Source of the DNA: Glandiceps talaboti
Taxonomy: Eukaryota; Hemichordata; Enteropneusta; Spengelidae
DNA: 64,000 nt
NCBI RefSeq assembly: GCF_964340395.1
Contig: NC_135558.1
Coordinates: forward strand, 9,530,501 to 9,594,500
Reading direction: 5' to 3'
Shown here: positions 1-12,600 of the stretch, piece after piece
Numbering within the stretch: position 1 is the stretch's first letter
Layout of the letters: each line of letters opens with the position of its first letter
Made by a program: the position numbers and the translations under genes
The notes under the pieces: generated by a model
What the model saw: the letters and a program-made list of their open reading frames with translations, nothing else
Told to the model about the DNA's origin: nothing
Databases searched by the model: none

Positions 1-501
1 ATTCATAAACTCAAGATATGTTTCTCTCACGACTAGCCACCTTCAACATGTTGAAGATTTACTACCAATGGGTGACGGACTACCAATGAGTCATATCTTA
101 AAGTATATATGTGTATGTTTACACATTTCAGTGTGAACCACTGGCCACCATCTTGGGAATTTTGGATTACAATTGAAATGAAATTACACTTCCATTGATT
201 TATGGATGACCATTCATGCAGATTTTAGTGTACCTTTGAGAAATTATTGGCAACCACAGTAATGTATATAAAATATTGCACTACTTGCATCGAGGTGTAG
301 GTGTGGTATTGTTGACGATATTGAAAAAAAAGGAAGACTTCATGTACATATACAATGATACACACTTTTGAATGAGGTGTAAAGTTTTTATTTATTAGGG
401 TGATGTCTCTGTCTTGCTCTCCACCTCACTTTCCATCTCTGTCTCTGTCTCCGCTTGCTCTCCATCTTTCTACGTCTGACTGTTTGTTTGTTTGTCTGTG
501 T
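1..501. other. No gene seen
   Basis: AT-rich sequence with no credible ORF, RNA gene or repeat structure that I can see. Confidence 0.5.

Positions 502-586
<85 letters not shown>
502..586. repeat. C-run followed by (TC)n microsatellite
   Basis: Eleven Cs and then about 37 TC dinucleotides. ORFs across it encode Ser-Leu or Arg-Glu runs and are artefacts. Confidence 0.98.
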
Positions 587-588
<2 letters not shown>

Positions 589-1661
589 GGTCATTTTGTT
601 CTGAGAAGCTTTATTAATTTAGCTTTACTGAAAATGTGTGTGTTTGTCACTACATAGTGTCTTAAAGATGTTGTAATTTTCTTGGTAATCTACATGTATG
701 ACTGTACATTAATGTTTCCATGATTGCATTGAGTATTACTAAATCTAATTACAAATCTTGATACAAGTAATGTGAGATGGCTTGTGAAAATTGTACATGT
801 CTGGGTTCTAAATATAAAGTATTTTCCACCATGATTTGTGCAATGACAAACTTCATGCAGTTCAAGCAAATATTTGCTCATCATGTAAAAGTACACGTAG
901 TATCATAATTATTAAAATTATAATAGTTACTTTGCGACCCTCCTTTACTTTTTGACCTTCCTTTAATTTGAAATATTACAATGATTAATGTACATGTACA
1001 CCAATCTGGCATATACTAAAACCTAAAACCTACCAATCTCAATATCCAGCTTGAATTTGTCCTGGGGAAAATTTACATTTTGCTTTACTGGTGCAGTAGC
1101 TTAAATTATAACCCTATAGGAAACAAAATATGACATGATCATATTTCCTCCTTCCATGCTTTCATATCAGACAAATTAAGGTTTGAGCTACTAGTCTACC
1201 ATACATATACTAGTTCAGCCGTTTGTATAATGAAACCAAAGGAAACTAAACATGAAGTGGTCTAATTCCTTCTTCAACATTAGACAAATTAAGGTTTAAC
1301 TGCTTTCATGGATTTTTCATGACACTTAGCAGGGATAGACTTTGATTCAATGAACAGAAAGTAATGAGAAAAGATGTGTTCGTGTAAGTTCCATGCATGT
1401 CAAACCCATGTCTATTGAATGTCTGTAACTTCGTATCTGATGGACATGATGAAATGTATCCATAATTAGATTTGTGTGTTTCCACACGCAACCATAGGCT
1501 TTTCTTTGTGCAAGAACACATGAAAACATTCAATGGTCTGATGACAATCCTTTCATGCTATATGATATTCTTTGTTTGTGAGGAGGGAAGAGAGTGGGAT
1601 GAGGCAAAGGTAAAGAGGAAGGGGAAAAAAGACAGAAAAGGGAGGCGATAGCAAGGGGTAG
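587..1661. other. No gene seen
   Basis: AT-rich intergenic DNA with short ORFs that look random. A degenerate pair of segments containing ACAAATTAAGGTTTGAG or a variant (near 1171 and 1284) hints at a short internal duplication. Confidence 0.45.
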
Positions 1662-1675
1662 CGAGCGAGCGAGCG

Positions 1676-1728
<53 letters not shown>
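1662..1728. repeat. (GAGC)n(GA)n compound microsatellite
   Basis: Four to five GAGC units followed by about 23 GA dinucleotides. Confidence 0.97.
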
Positions 1729-4700
1729 ATGTAGGAAACAATATATAGGAAAATCAAGACTTATTGAATACAAGGTGAGCGACAGCTAGTTGACTGATTA
1801 TGTAAATGGTACTAACAGACAAGCATTTAAGTAAAGAGGAACAGAGAAAGTGAGAGACTGCAAGGGCAATAGGATGTCAAATTCAGACTCCATGACAGTG
1901 TCATATTGAGTCTCCATAGTAACCAGTCTCTATGTAATCTGTATGTTTAGTCAACATTTCAAATTGGAATCGGTGCACTGGAATTTGCAATACATGTATG
2001 CCATTTCGAGAACTCTATAATCATGTCAAGGAAGAAAGGTTACATTGTATAATTCATCATTGTGAGAAACCAGGAAATTCATGTAGTGTCCAAAGATTAT
2101 TAAACTGAGACGTATATACATTTGAATTTCAATGTAAAACCAGCAGGTCTAGAAGTGCATATATTGTAGGGTTTCTGAGCAGGATTGGGCAAAGTACATT
2201 ACCCCATTGACACATACAATGTTGATTATTAATATGAATTTTACATAGCTTGCAGCGCTTTGCCATGCTGGGAATTTAATGTTAGGAAATTGTGATTGAC
2301 TTCAATTCTCAGGATGTCTGGCGCTTGCAATGAATAAGAAGTCATACGTGTATATACTTTGAAATGCACTTTTTTGTCAGCCACCATGCATTATCTAACT
2401 AGAATTTGTATAGAGCTATATTAGAAAGAAGTCTTTGATGCAGTAAAAGTACATGGACCTACATGGGTGTTTATTATCAAGCTGACAAGCTTCAATACTA
2501 CAGCTAGCTGATTTCAACTGTAATGGGCGCTAATACATGATTCAGCATGACAGACATATATGCAGATTAATGAAAGTTAAGGCTAATTGCAGAGAGACTT
2601 GGACATCATTACTGAGAGACCACATGTACTAGTGATATTAAATGCAGAGTAAATCATCATCTCATGAGTATAGTATGTTATTGTTTCATTTTTGGTCGGA
2701 GTTGTTTATCTGGAATTAGTCCTCTTTTTTATAAACTTGGAAGGAATGATGTGATCAAAATACAAATATAGTAAGATTTTCATTTGTTAACGAGGAAATG
2801 CAGGATGAATTTGAATGGAAACAAACATCAAGTTAGGAAAGCTACATACCGGTAGTGGCTTCAAAACTAGATTGCTAAAAGGTAAATTTATCACCATTAT
2901 TAAAGATAGGTAATGTTAAACAAATTACTCTTTGTCTTATCGTAATTAGCTCAGGGCATAGATTTATCATCAAGGGAGCACAAGAATCACTTTGAAGAGG
3001 TAAAAAATGGCTGATTGTCCAAAATTCAGGTTGTACCAATTTGTCTGTCTATGACCTATGTCACAAGAAGTGAACAAGGTTGCACTACAATCCTAGCACC
3101 ATTTGCTTTTCTTTTCCCTTGACATTCCAAGGTGATTTGTTTCTTGAAGATGAAGGATGATAGATTTGTCCCGGATCAACACAAGATGAATTGTGTGATG
3201 TATCGGCTGTTAAAACCAACATCTATGTGTGCCATCTTCAGAGACTACATTGTAATTTACATCATGATTGACAGTTTGTGAACTCACCAGTACTGATGTC
3301 CTCAATTCCAGGCTACATGGCATGTAATGTCCAGAATGTCACAATATGGTCATTGCACATACATGTATTTCATAAGTACAAGTAGCTTGGCTCATCATTG
3401 TCTGTTGGGACACCTCAAAATATTAGATGTCAATGGCTTTTGCCATGCAGCTGTGTATGACATATACAAATGTAGTATTTCATCATGAAGCTGAGACCAA
3501 TTTAAATTTTAATAATGTGGATTATTAACCCAAATTAATTATTACAAACCATGTTGAATCAAAGGAAATGGTAATAAAATGGGAGAAGCATAAATGGGAA
3601 GTCAAGAAATAGCTTGCAGCTAGTTAAGCCCCAACCCCTGACACTTTTTCCCAAACCAGAGCTGTTATTTCTTCTGTGACATTGCAAAATAATGCCTATA
3701 TTGGTGGTGTGTCTTGGACTGTGCCGTAAAAGAAGCTGTGTTTTACAACGATGCCCCAACATTGAACTTAGTGAATTGATAGCAATAAAAGGGTTTATTC
3801 ATCAATGACTTAATTCAACCTCAGGTGTTACACACATGTACACCTGTACAAATATACAAAATACATATTTTTCTCATTGTGATGGCCTTTGAGATCAATC
3901 TAACTTTACAAATGTCACTTTATACAGCCTCTACACATCTGTTATACATGTTAGCCCCTCACAGTTTTATCCTTGGAGACTACACCTTGCCAGTGAGGTG
4001 TCTGCAACTATAATTAGTGTACACAAGTCATTTCTTGGAAGACCATGATTTATACGCTAATGTCTTCTCAGTCACACACATTTTTGTATTAAGTAGGCTG
4101 CTGTGTATTCATTGTAAATGTGTTGTGTTTATTGGAAAAAATCTGCATGTTCCCTAGTTTGTATTTAGTTCACACCTAGCCCTGAGATTTCTCAACAAGT
4201 AACAAACGATTTGAATTCTCAGGTAGCATGTCCTGCTCTTGATACTTAAACACGACATAATGGCCTGACAAAGTTGTTTGCACCGTTAGGTATACTTACA
4301 TGTACATGTACATGTACATTGATTCATACAATTCTTCACAAAAATACTTGCCAAGATAAATATATTTGCTGAAAGTTTTCACATTTTCACAATGTTTAAA
4401 TAATAAGGTACATGTATATAACAATAGCAGACACTAATTTGATTTTAAACATGTCCTTTTTCAGTGTCATGTCCAGGTTTCATTTCACAAGAGAGCTTAA
4501 ACAGTGGTATCCATTCTTGTTAACATGGGTATTTAGAAATTAATGTTATGAACTTCTCCCCTCTGTAATTTGATGAATACTTTGATGCCAATTTGTTGTG
4601 CTGAAAAAAAAACTTATAAAAAATACTATATTAGAAACAAAGGGTAGCCCAATAATGTAGCATGCAATCTTGTTCAGGGAGCTAGAGCTCGCTCTTTTGA

Positions 4701-6200
4701 TAAACTTTCCTCTTAACATAATGACCACAGCTACAAAGTAATAATATACTTGAGGAAACAAGGAGACAGCCAGATGGAGTTGATGATAGGCATACTCTTA
4801 AGTTGTAAATTATCGACGAATTGATAGGCATAGTGAAAGACATAACAAGTGTGTTAAAGCTTTATATCAGATGGCTCCATAAGTATGTCATAAAGCCATT
4901 AGAGTTAGGATTGTAGAGATTAATGGTGTTTTTCTGGTATTTAAGCTGATGTTCGATCCTGCCCAGATCCTTATCCAAGTGGTAAAACTTTTTAATATCT
5001 GATCATCTGTCACAACTCTTTCATCATTGATGAAACTACAGGAAACAAGTTCCGGATTAAATCTGGAAAATTCCGAGAGCCCTCCGGAATTTTTTTTTAA
5101 TGACATGAAGATATATAGATATAAACTTGAATATCTAGTATGTTGTAAAGTAATTTGTGGACAATTGATTAATATCTACATTTATTATCTAGCCCTCTTT
5201 TAAATTTTGGGAAATCCACAGATCAATCTCATGATTTTTCTCAATCATGTGATTAATCCTGTGAAGAATACTAAAATCTCAAGAATCATCATCTGATTTC
5301 CTTTGAATCTCATGGTCAATCAGATGATTGTCTTACAGTTTGCCATTTAATCACTTGATTGACATATTGTAATCAAGAGTTTGATCATAAGTTCTCTTTT
5401 TTTCAACTATTGATTAATCAATTGATTATCATGCAACCTTTAAAAAAAACAATGAAATGTCCTGAAGTATGGAAACTTCTCTTACATATCTTTTAAACAA
5501 TTTGGGTTTGATGATTGGTTGAATGCTGTTAATCAAGGTGATTAGGAAGTGTTTGGCATGCCGAAGTTTGCATTCTGCACAGTACATTTTTTTCATATTT
5601 TTTGCTTGTCAAGGTTTGTAGTTTACTTTATATTACATTTTTACAACACACATACCACGACCCCACATATCACATTTTATAAAATGCAACTTTTTACACA
5701 AAGTTTTGAAGTTTATTTCAATTTTAATTTTAAATTAACATATAAAAATGCTGCAAAATCAATGTACAAGACTGAAGACTTGATGTTTGAAGTATTCTCA
5801 ATCAATATGGAAACATCCTATTCATTCTGAAGATAACAAATGGTCTTGAAAATATTTCCATTCAGGATTTCTTACTCCAATGATTATAAGAAGTGTCATG
5901 ACGAGTTAGCTGCCATAAGATTAGTCAGTCCTATTTTTTTATCCAAAAGTGTATGTTGTGTTCCAACATAACATACTACCCAATATCTATATGTATCTAA
6001 TGGTAAACATGTACCTACTTGCCAAATGGCTTTGTAACTACAAAAACTGGATTTATTACTTAATCCCTCAACTTGGCTTGCACCTTTTGAATGACTTTAT
6101 AGTTTAATGGAATCATGTAAAACAACCTCTTTATTACATACTTATGTGTCAAACATAATGCTGAGAAACATTTTAGATTAATATACCGGTATTATTAATA
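1729..6200. other. Intergenic stretch without a supported gene
   Basis: About 4.5 kb of AT-rich DNA. The longest ORFs (60-93 codons) show no family resemblance. Notable only for an ACATGTACATGTACATGTA palindrome at 4298-4317 and a cluster of TGATT/AATCA words at 5220-5545. Confidence 0.5.
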
Positions 6201-8664
6201 TATTGGACTAGGTAAGACTAGATTTATTGGACTAGGTAAGTCTAGATTTATATTGACTAGGTAAGACTAGATTTATATGGACTAGGTAAGACTAGATTTA
6301 TATGGACTAGGTAAGACTAGATTTATATGGACTAGGTAAGACTAGATTTATATGGACTAGGTAAGACTAGATTTATATGGACTAGGTAAGACTAGATTTA
6401 TTGGACTAGGTAAGACTAGATTTATATGGACTAGGTAAGACTAGATTTATATGGACTAGGTAAGACTAGATTTATATGGACTAGGTAAGACTAGATTTAT
6501 ATGGACTAGGTAAGACTAGATTTATATGGACTAGGTAAGTCTAGATTTATATGGACTAGGTAAGACTAGATTTATATGGACTAGGTAAGACTAGATTTAT
6601 ATGGACTAGGTAAGACTAGATTTATATGGACTAGGTAAGACTAGATTTATATGGACTAGGTAAGACTAGATTTATATGGACTAGGTAAGACTAGATTTAT
6701 ATGGACTAGGTAAGACTAGATTTATTGGACTAGGTAAGACTAGATTTATATGGACTAGGTAAGACTAGATTTATTGGACTAGGTAAGACTAGATTTATAT
6801 GGCCTAGGTAAGACTAGATTTATATGGCCTAGGTAAGACTAGATTTATATGGACTAGGTAAGACTAGATTTATATGGACTAGGTAAGACTAGATTTATAT
6901 GGACTAGGTAAGACTAGATTTATATGGACTAGGTAAGACTAGATTTATTGGACTAGGTAAGACTAGATTTATATGGACTAGGTAAGACTAGATTTATATG
7001 GACTAGGTAAGACTAGATTTATATGGACTAGGTAAGTCTAGATTTATATGGACTAGGTAAGACTAGATTTATATGGACTAGGTAAGACTAGATTTATATG
7101 GACTAGGTAAGACTAGATTTATATGGACTAGGTAAGACTAGATTTATATGGACTAGGTAAGACTAGATATATATGGACTAGGTAAGACTAGATTTATATG
7201 GACTAGGTAAGACTAGATTTATTGGACTAGGTAAGTCTAGATTTATATTGACTAGGTAAGACTAGATTTATATTGACTAGGTAAGACTAGATTTATATGG
7301 ACTAGGTAAGACTAGATTTATATGGACTAGGTAAGACTAGATTTATATGGACTAGGTAAGACTAGATTTATATGGACTAGGTAAGACTAGATTTATTGGA
7401 CTAGGTAAGACTAGATTTATATGGACTAGGTAAGACTAGATTTATATGGACTAGGTAAGACTAGATTTATATGGACTAGGTAAGACTAGATTTATATGGA
7501 CTAGGTAAGACTAGATTTATATGGACTAGGTAAGTCTAGATTTATATGGACTAGGTAAGACTAGATTTATATGGACTAGGTAAGACTAGATTTATATGGA
7601 CTAGGTAAGACTAGATTTATATGGACTAGGTAAGACTAGATTTATATGGACTAGGTAAGACTAGATTTATATGGACTAGGTAAGACTAGATTTATATGGA
7701 CTAGGTAAGACTAGATTTATTGGACTAGGTAAGACTAGATTTATATGGACTAGGTAAGACTAGATTTATTGGACTAGGTAAGACTAGATTTATATGGCCT
7801 AGGTAAGACTAGATTTATATGGACTAGGTAAGACTAGATTTATATGGACTAGGTAAGACTAGATTTATATGGACTAGGTAAGTCTAGATTTATATGGACT
7901 AGGTAAGACTAGATTTATATGGACTAGGTAAGACTAGATTTATATGGCCTAGGTAAGACTAGATTTATATGGACTAGGTAAGACTAGATTTATATGGACT
8001 AGGTAAGACTAGATTTATATGGACTAGGTAAGACTAGATTTATATGGACTAGGTAAGACTAGATTTATTGGACTAGGTAAGACTAGATTTATATGGACTA
8101 GGTAAGACTAGATTTATATGGACTAGGTAAGTCTAGATTTATATGGACTAGGTAAGACTAGATTTATATGGACTAGGTAAGTCTAGATTTATATGGACTA
8201 GGTAAGACTAGATTTATATGGACTAGGTAAGACTAGATTTATATGGACTAGGTAAGACTAGATTTATATGGACTAGGTAAGACTAGATTTATATGGACTA
8301 GGTAAGACTAGATTTATATTGACTAGGTAAGACTAGATTTATATTGACTAGGTAAGACTAGATTTATATGGACTAGGTAAGTCTAGATTTATATGGACTA
8401 GGTAAGACTAGATTTATATGGACTAGGTAAGTCTAGATTTATATGGACTAGGTAAGACTAGATTTATATGGACTAGGTAAGACTAGATTTATATGGACTA
8501 GGTAAGACTAGATTTATATGGACTAGGTAAGACTAGATTTATATTGACTAGGTAAGACTAGATTTATATTGACTAGGTAAGACTAGATTTATATGGACTA
8601 GGTAAGACTAGATTTATATGGACTAGGTAAGACTAGATTTATATGGACTAGATGTGGTAAGACT
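6201..8664. repeat. 25-bp satellite, about 98 tandem copies, with a 995-bp higher-order period
   Basis: The unit core is GGACTAGGTAAGACTAG plus an ATTTATAT spacer. Variants are a 24-base form (ATTTATTGG), GTAAGTCTAG, GGCCTAG and TATTGACTAG. Variants recur 995 bases apart: ATTGG at 6400/7395, 6724/7719, 6773/7768; GTAAGTC at 6540/7535; GGCC at 6801/7796. A second period of about 225-250 bases is seen in 8130-8595. The last unit decays at about 8651-8664. The array lies about 0.5 kb beyond the gene 1 polyadenylation signal. Confidence 0.97.
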
Positions 8665-9181
8665 GAGAAACATTTTCATTTCAAAATGACAGGGCTAAGG
8701 TTGTACAGGAAATACTGTGTAAATATTATGTTCATTTTAAGAGGCTAATAAATCAGATAAATGATTTATTTCATCAATAAAATTCTAATTGCTCAGAACA
8801 TCACTGACATCAAACCACTGAAGGTACTGCTGGGTATCGTGCAATTAAATGTTGATATATGTGTAAACAGTTTAAATTTAGCATGTGATGTTCCAAAGTC
8901 TCTTCATACTAATAATAACTTTCCCAATAAATTTAAAATCAATCTCCTGGGTAGTTTCATAGTTTCAAAGAATCCTAAGCAAAAATACATATATTTTAAG
9001 ACCTAATTTGCATATCATAATGAGATAATCATGTGGCTCAAGATTTATGCATCTTCACATCCAAACAACCCTTAGTCAATCTACAGATTAGTTTCAATGT
9101 TAAAGATTTTTTTACCATAACTTGCACTTTCAAAGCTTATTTGCATCATGTGTCATAAAGTCATCATGTGCTCAAGATTTC
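8665..9181. other. Spacer between satellite and gene 1 3' end
   Basis: AT-rich; an 81-codon plus-strand ORF (8761-9006) has no recognisable features. Words such as TTTGCATATCA appear here and in gene 1 introns, suggesting old dispersed repeat sequence. Confidence 0.4.
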
Positions 9182-9187
9182 TTTATT
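9182..9187 (-). terminator. Likely polyadenylation signal of gene 1
   Basis: The minus strand reads AATAAA here, about 113 bases after the gene 1 stop codon. It is the first canonical hexamer after the stop. Such hexamers are common by chance in DNA this AT-rich. Confidence 0.5.
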
Positions 9188-9299
9188 TTATTCATCTTTA
9201 ACTTATTACAAAAGTGTATGATCTATAAAACATCTATAAAATATTCCCATTCTTAATTTTTGCAAACCAGGGAATATTTGTGCCTGAAACTTTATATCT

Positions 9300-9602
9300 T
9301 TAATAAAATTCATTTGCGTTGTTTTTAATGTACAGTTTGTGTGTTTTTAAAATTAGTCTCCACTCGTCTTCATTTACATCTATTTTGTTTGTTCGTTTTC
9401 TTCTCTTAATATCAACTTTCCTTTTAATAATGAATTTTTGCAGGAACTTCTCTTCTTTTGCATTATTTTTTACCCTGAATACGTAGCTGCATAATTCCTC
9501 TGCAAAGACAGCCGTGGCAATATCCCCTTCTATTTTTGTTATTTGTCCAAGATATGGTTTTCTAGGATAGACTACCGCTACCCATTCATTCAGCAAGTTT
9601 GT
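9300..9602 (-). CDS. Gene 1 exon 9, codons 405-504 and stop: Tudor-like C-terminal module
   Basis: The acceptor is TATATTGCAG. The frame runs 100 codons to TAA. The segment from W411 (WVAVVYPRKPYLGQITKIEG) has the pattern of a small beta-barrel module: Trp-Val start, Tyr, Pro-x-x-x-Gly turn, then Ile/Glu-Gly. This is found at the ends of many transposon-derived invertebrate proteins. A basic cluster (IKRKVDIKRRKRTNK) follows and would serve as a nuclear-localisation signal. Confidence 0.82.
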   Translation of the reverse strand, partial: TNLLNEWVAVVYPRKPYLGQITKIEGDIATAVFAEELCSYVFRVKNNAKEEKFLQKFIIKRKVDIKRRKRTNKIDVNEDEWRLILKTHKLYIKNNANEFY

Positions 9603-12600
9603 CTGCAATATAAAACATCATATACACCAAATATTACTATGTTATTACTACAGCTTAAATGGGAAGTTCAGTAGTGATTATGTCATGGAGATGCCTCTGT
9701 CTGTCTTTATGTTAAGTATGTATGTATGTAATTAATGTATGTATTTAATGTATAACACTATGTATGCTCATCATGGAAGCAGTGTGATTCATACACAAGT
9801 TCTCTTCTTCCACTTTCAAATTGAGAAACAGACATATTTGGAACAAATCACTTGTCCTTCTTCAGTGTCTAACTGGATCTGACAGAATGATCCAAAATTG
9901 CTGGGAGTGTTGAGTATTAAACCAGAGGTGTAAAAAATGTATCTCCGATATATGCAAAATCAAAGAAGACTATTTGTACAATATTCAACAATCTAATGTA
10001 GGAAAATAAGACATTCCACAGTGACATCATCACAGACGTTGGACAGTTAATAATTTTGTTGATAATCTTTCTTAATGATTATGTGGTCTTGTTGCTAGAC
10101 ATATTTGCATTCATTTTTGAAGATTTATTCCTATGCCCTTCCATTCATGGTGTTACATCTGCAACATACACCATCATTGACTGTTACTAGGGACATGGTC
10201 TTATTGTTAGGCATATGTACACACAATTTTAATACTCATTAATTTATCTTCCTGTCACAAGTGTTATTTTGGCATTTGCATTATGTCACTGTTTACATGT
10301 CGCTATTGATTGCTTAAAATAATGTTTTCATCAATTGCATGCCCATTCCTGTTGTTATAATTGTATAATTGCTAGGCATATTTCGATACATTTTTTGAAT
10401 GTTTCTTCACTTGTCTATTGATCCCTGTTATCTTTGCAATTTATTTGAACAGTTGACTGTTGCTAAGGGCATGCTCATGGTTGTTAGGGCTAATTACATA
10501 AGTGTGACAAAAAAAAACAACTAACATTTTCATAATCATAGCCAAATTTCATTTCCAGTAGTTTGAGAGGTAAAGCTCAATACCAAAATAACATCATCAG
10601 AGAGAAAGGCACTCTACATCAAACCAACCTATAATTAAGTGTTAAAGTTAGATAGACAATATTTCCAAGCAAGAGATTAAGTCTAGTGTCATTCACACGA
10701 CCTGGTACATTATGTTAATTACCAATAATTCATGTATACTCACTCCTATGCCCTAAATACTTTTACAGACATTTCACCAAAGGTAATTCATTTTTTTAGC
10801 CCTTAATTTCCATATAACTGATGTCATTATCATGCAACCGATATCACACGATCTGTATTTCTCCAGAAACACTCCAGTTAATTTCAGCCAATCAAGTTGT
10901 TTTTTTTTTGGAAAAAAAAAAACAAATTTTCAAGTCTTATTTGCATATCACTGACCTATTTCACACTGACCTGTGGTCAGATCATTTTTTATTTCAACAA
11001 TTTCCCAAGTTAATACACCCACCAATATCATGGCAATCATGCCAGCAGTTTTTTTTTTTTACTTTAAGCTGCTCACACACATGCAGACAGACAAGACAGA
11101 CAGACAGATACTTTGCCATTCCTATAGCACTACTTAATCTTATCAGTTCAGTTGTGCCAAAAATGTATGTAAATAAATCTAGCAACCATGACTATGCCCT
11201 TGGCAACAGCCAAACAATGGTTTATTTCTCAAAGATAACAAGTGATCAAAACATTCAAAAAGTGTATGCAAATATGCCTAGCAACAAGACCATGTCCAAC
11301 CGGCTCCCTGTAGCGTAGTGGTAAGCACACAGGATTAGCAGTCGGGAGGTCACAGGTTAGAATCCCACTGGAAACGGGGGATTTTTCTATGACCGACCCA
11401 AACCCAGGGTTGAGTGTTCTACAGATTCGATGGGTAGGCTGTATCACTCAGCCGTGTGTCACTCACAAGACGAGTGCAAATTTGGGGGGATTCCTGGAGT
11501 AATGACTCAAAAAAGTTGGGGACGATTACTCACACGGAGCCTGCAGGTGCTATGTTTGCCGGGCCTGGGTGACTCTGATAGCCTGTGGACCGACTGGGAA
11601 ATTAAAGGCTTGACAGTTCCACAGTGACATGATATTGAGTGTGTAACATAGCCCTGTCACATAGTCCCAAACCTGAATGGATCTCTGTAGCATTTGTGTG
11701 TGTTTGTTTGTATTTGTCTGCATAACAGAAAATCACAGAGAGCAATTCCCAGCACAAACATTTATTTAAAAAAAAGACCGTATCCATAGCAGCAGTCAAA
11801 TGATCACATATATTGCAAAGATTATAACAGGGATTAATATTCAAGAAAATGGGTGGAATGGGCCAAACAACAAGACCATAGCAAAACCAATATTGTAAAG
11901 ATAATGGATTATTATATAAACTAGTATGCATTTGCAAGCAAAAGCTTAGTTGCAGGGCACAGTTAGGGACATGAAGAGGCAATCAGATGATGTTTGGATT
12001 GGTGTAAATTGGCCGATAGTGGATATATTGAGGGTAGGATAGTGTGGCAGTGAAACAAGGTTACATACCTAAGGGTTGGGAGACATCTGGTATATTACAG
12101 GATCATGGTAGCTGTAATATGTTTGCATGACATGGGCATTTCCCAATAGGTGAGTGTGCAGATTTGACATAGATGTGGTCTATTAGGGTGGTTTTGAGTG
12201 TGGTAGCTGTTTTAACAACTAGTTTGAATTGGAAGCTGGACATGAATTTCTCAACTGGCACAATTTTGGAGGCGATGTAGAAATACCGAGGTCAATGTTG
12301 ATGTAGAAATAATTGGCACAATATTTTATATGATTGCGCCAAAAGATAGTACACGAGTTCAACTCTCTTCATGACACTGAAGAATGCACATCGAAAGTCT
12401 GTTGTAGTATTGACACATACTCAGGGTTCTCCACAATTTTGAAAAATAAAGGGGTACCCTACTTTGCATATTCATTTGCATATCATTAGCATATTTCCAG
12501 ATCACAATACATGTATTAGGAATTAAAAAAAGTTTCCAAAATCAAAACTCCTATTTTATTCATTCAGCAAACTAAAATGCACTGAAATGTGTTGAGATCA

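Noticed and set aside
400-657. Ser/Leu-rich ORF and its opposite Arg/Glu ORF
   Set aside because: Produced by a (TC)n microsatellite; the same holds for the ORFs at 1530-1773.
4888-5106. 72-codon minus-strand ORF
   Set aside because: Briefly looked coding, but there are no recognisable motif and no flanking splice sites that extend it.
6201-8664. CRISPR-like array
   Set aside because: Units are contiguous with no unique spacers, in a clearly eukaryotic locus; this is a satellite.
8761-9006. 81-codon plus-strand ORF near the gene 1 end
   Set aside because: No motif; lies in AT-rich repeat-like sequence and overlaps no splice structure.
11301-11372. tRNA gene
   Set aside because: Good A and B boxes, but the anticodon and acceptor stems do not pair and the sequence runs into a SINE body.
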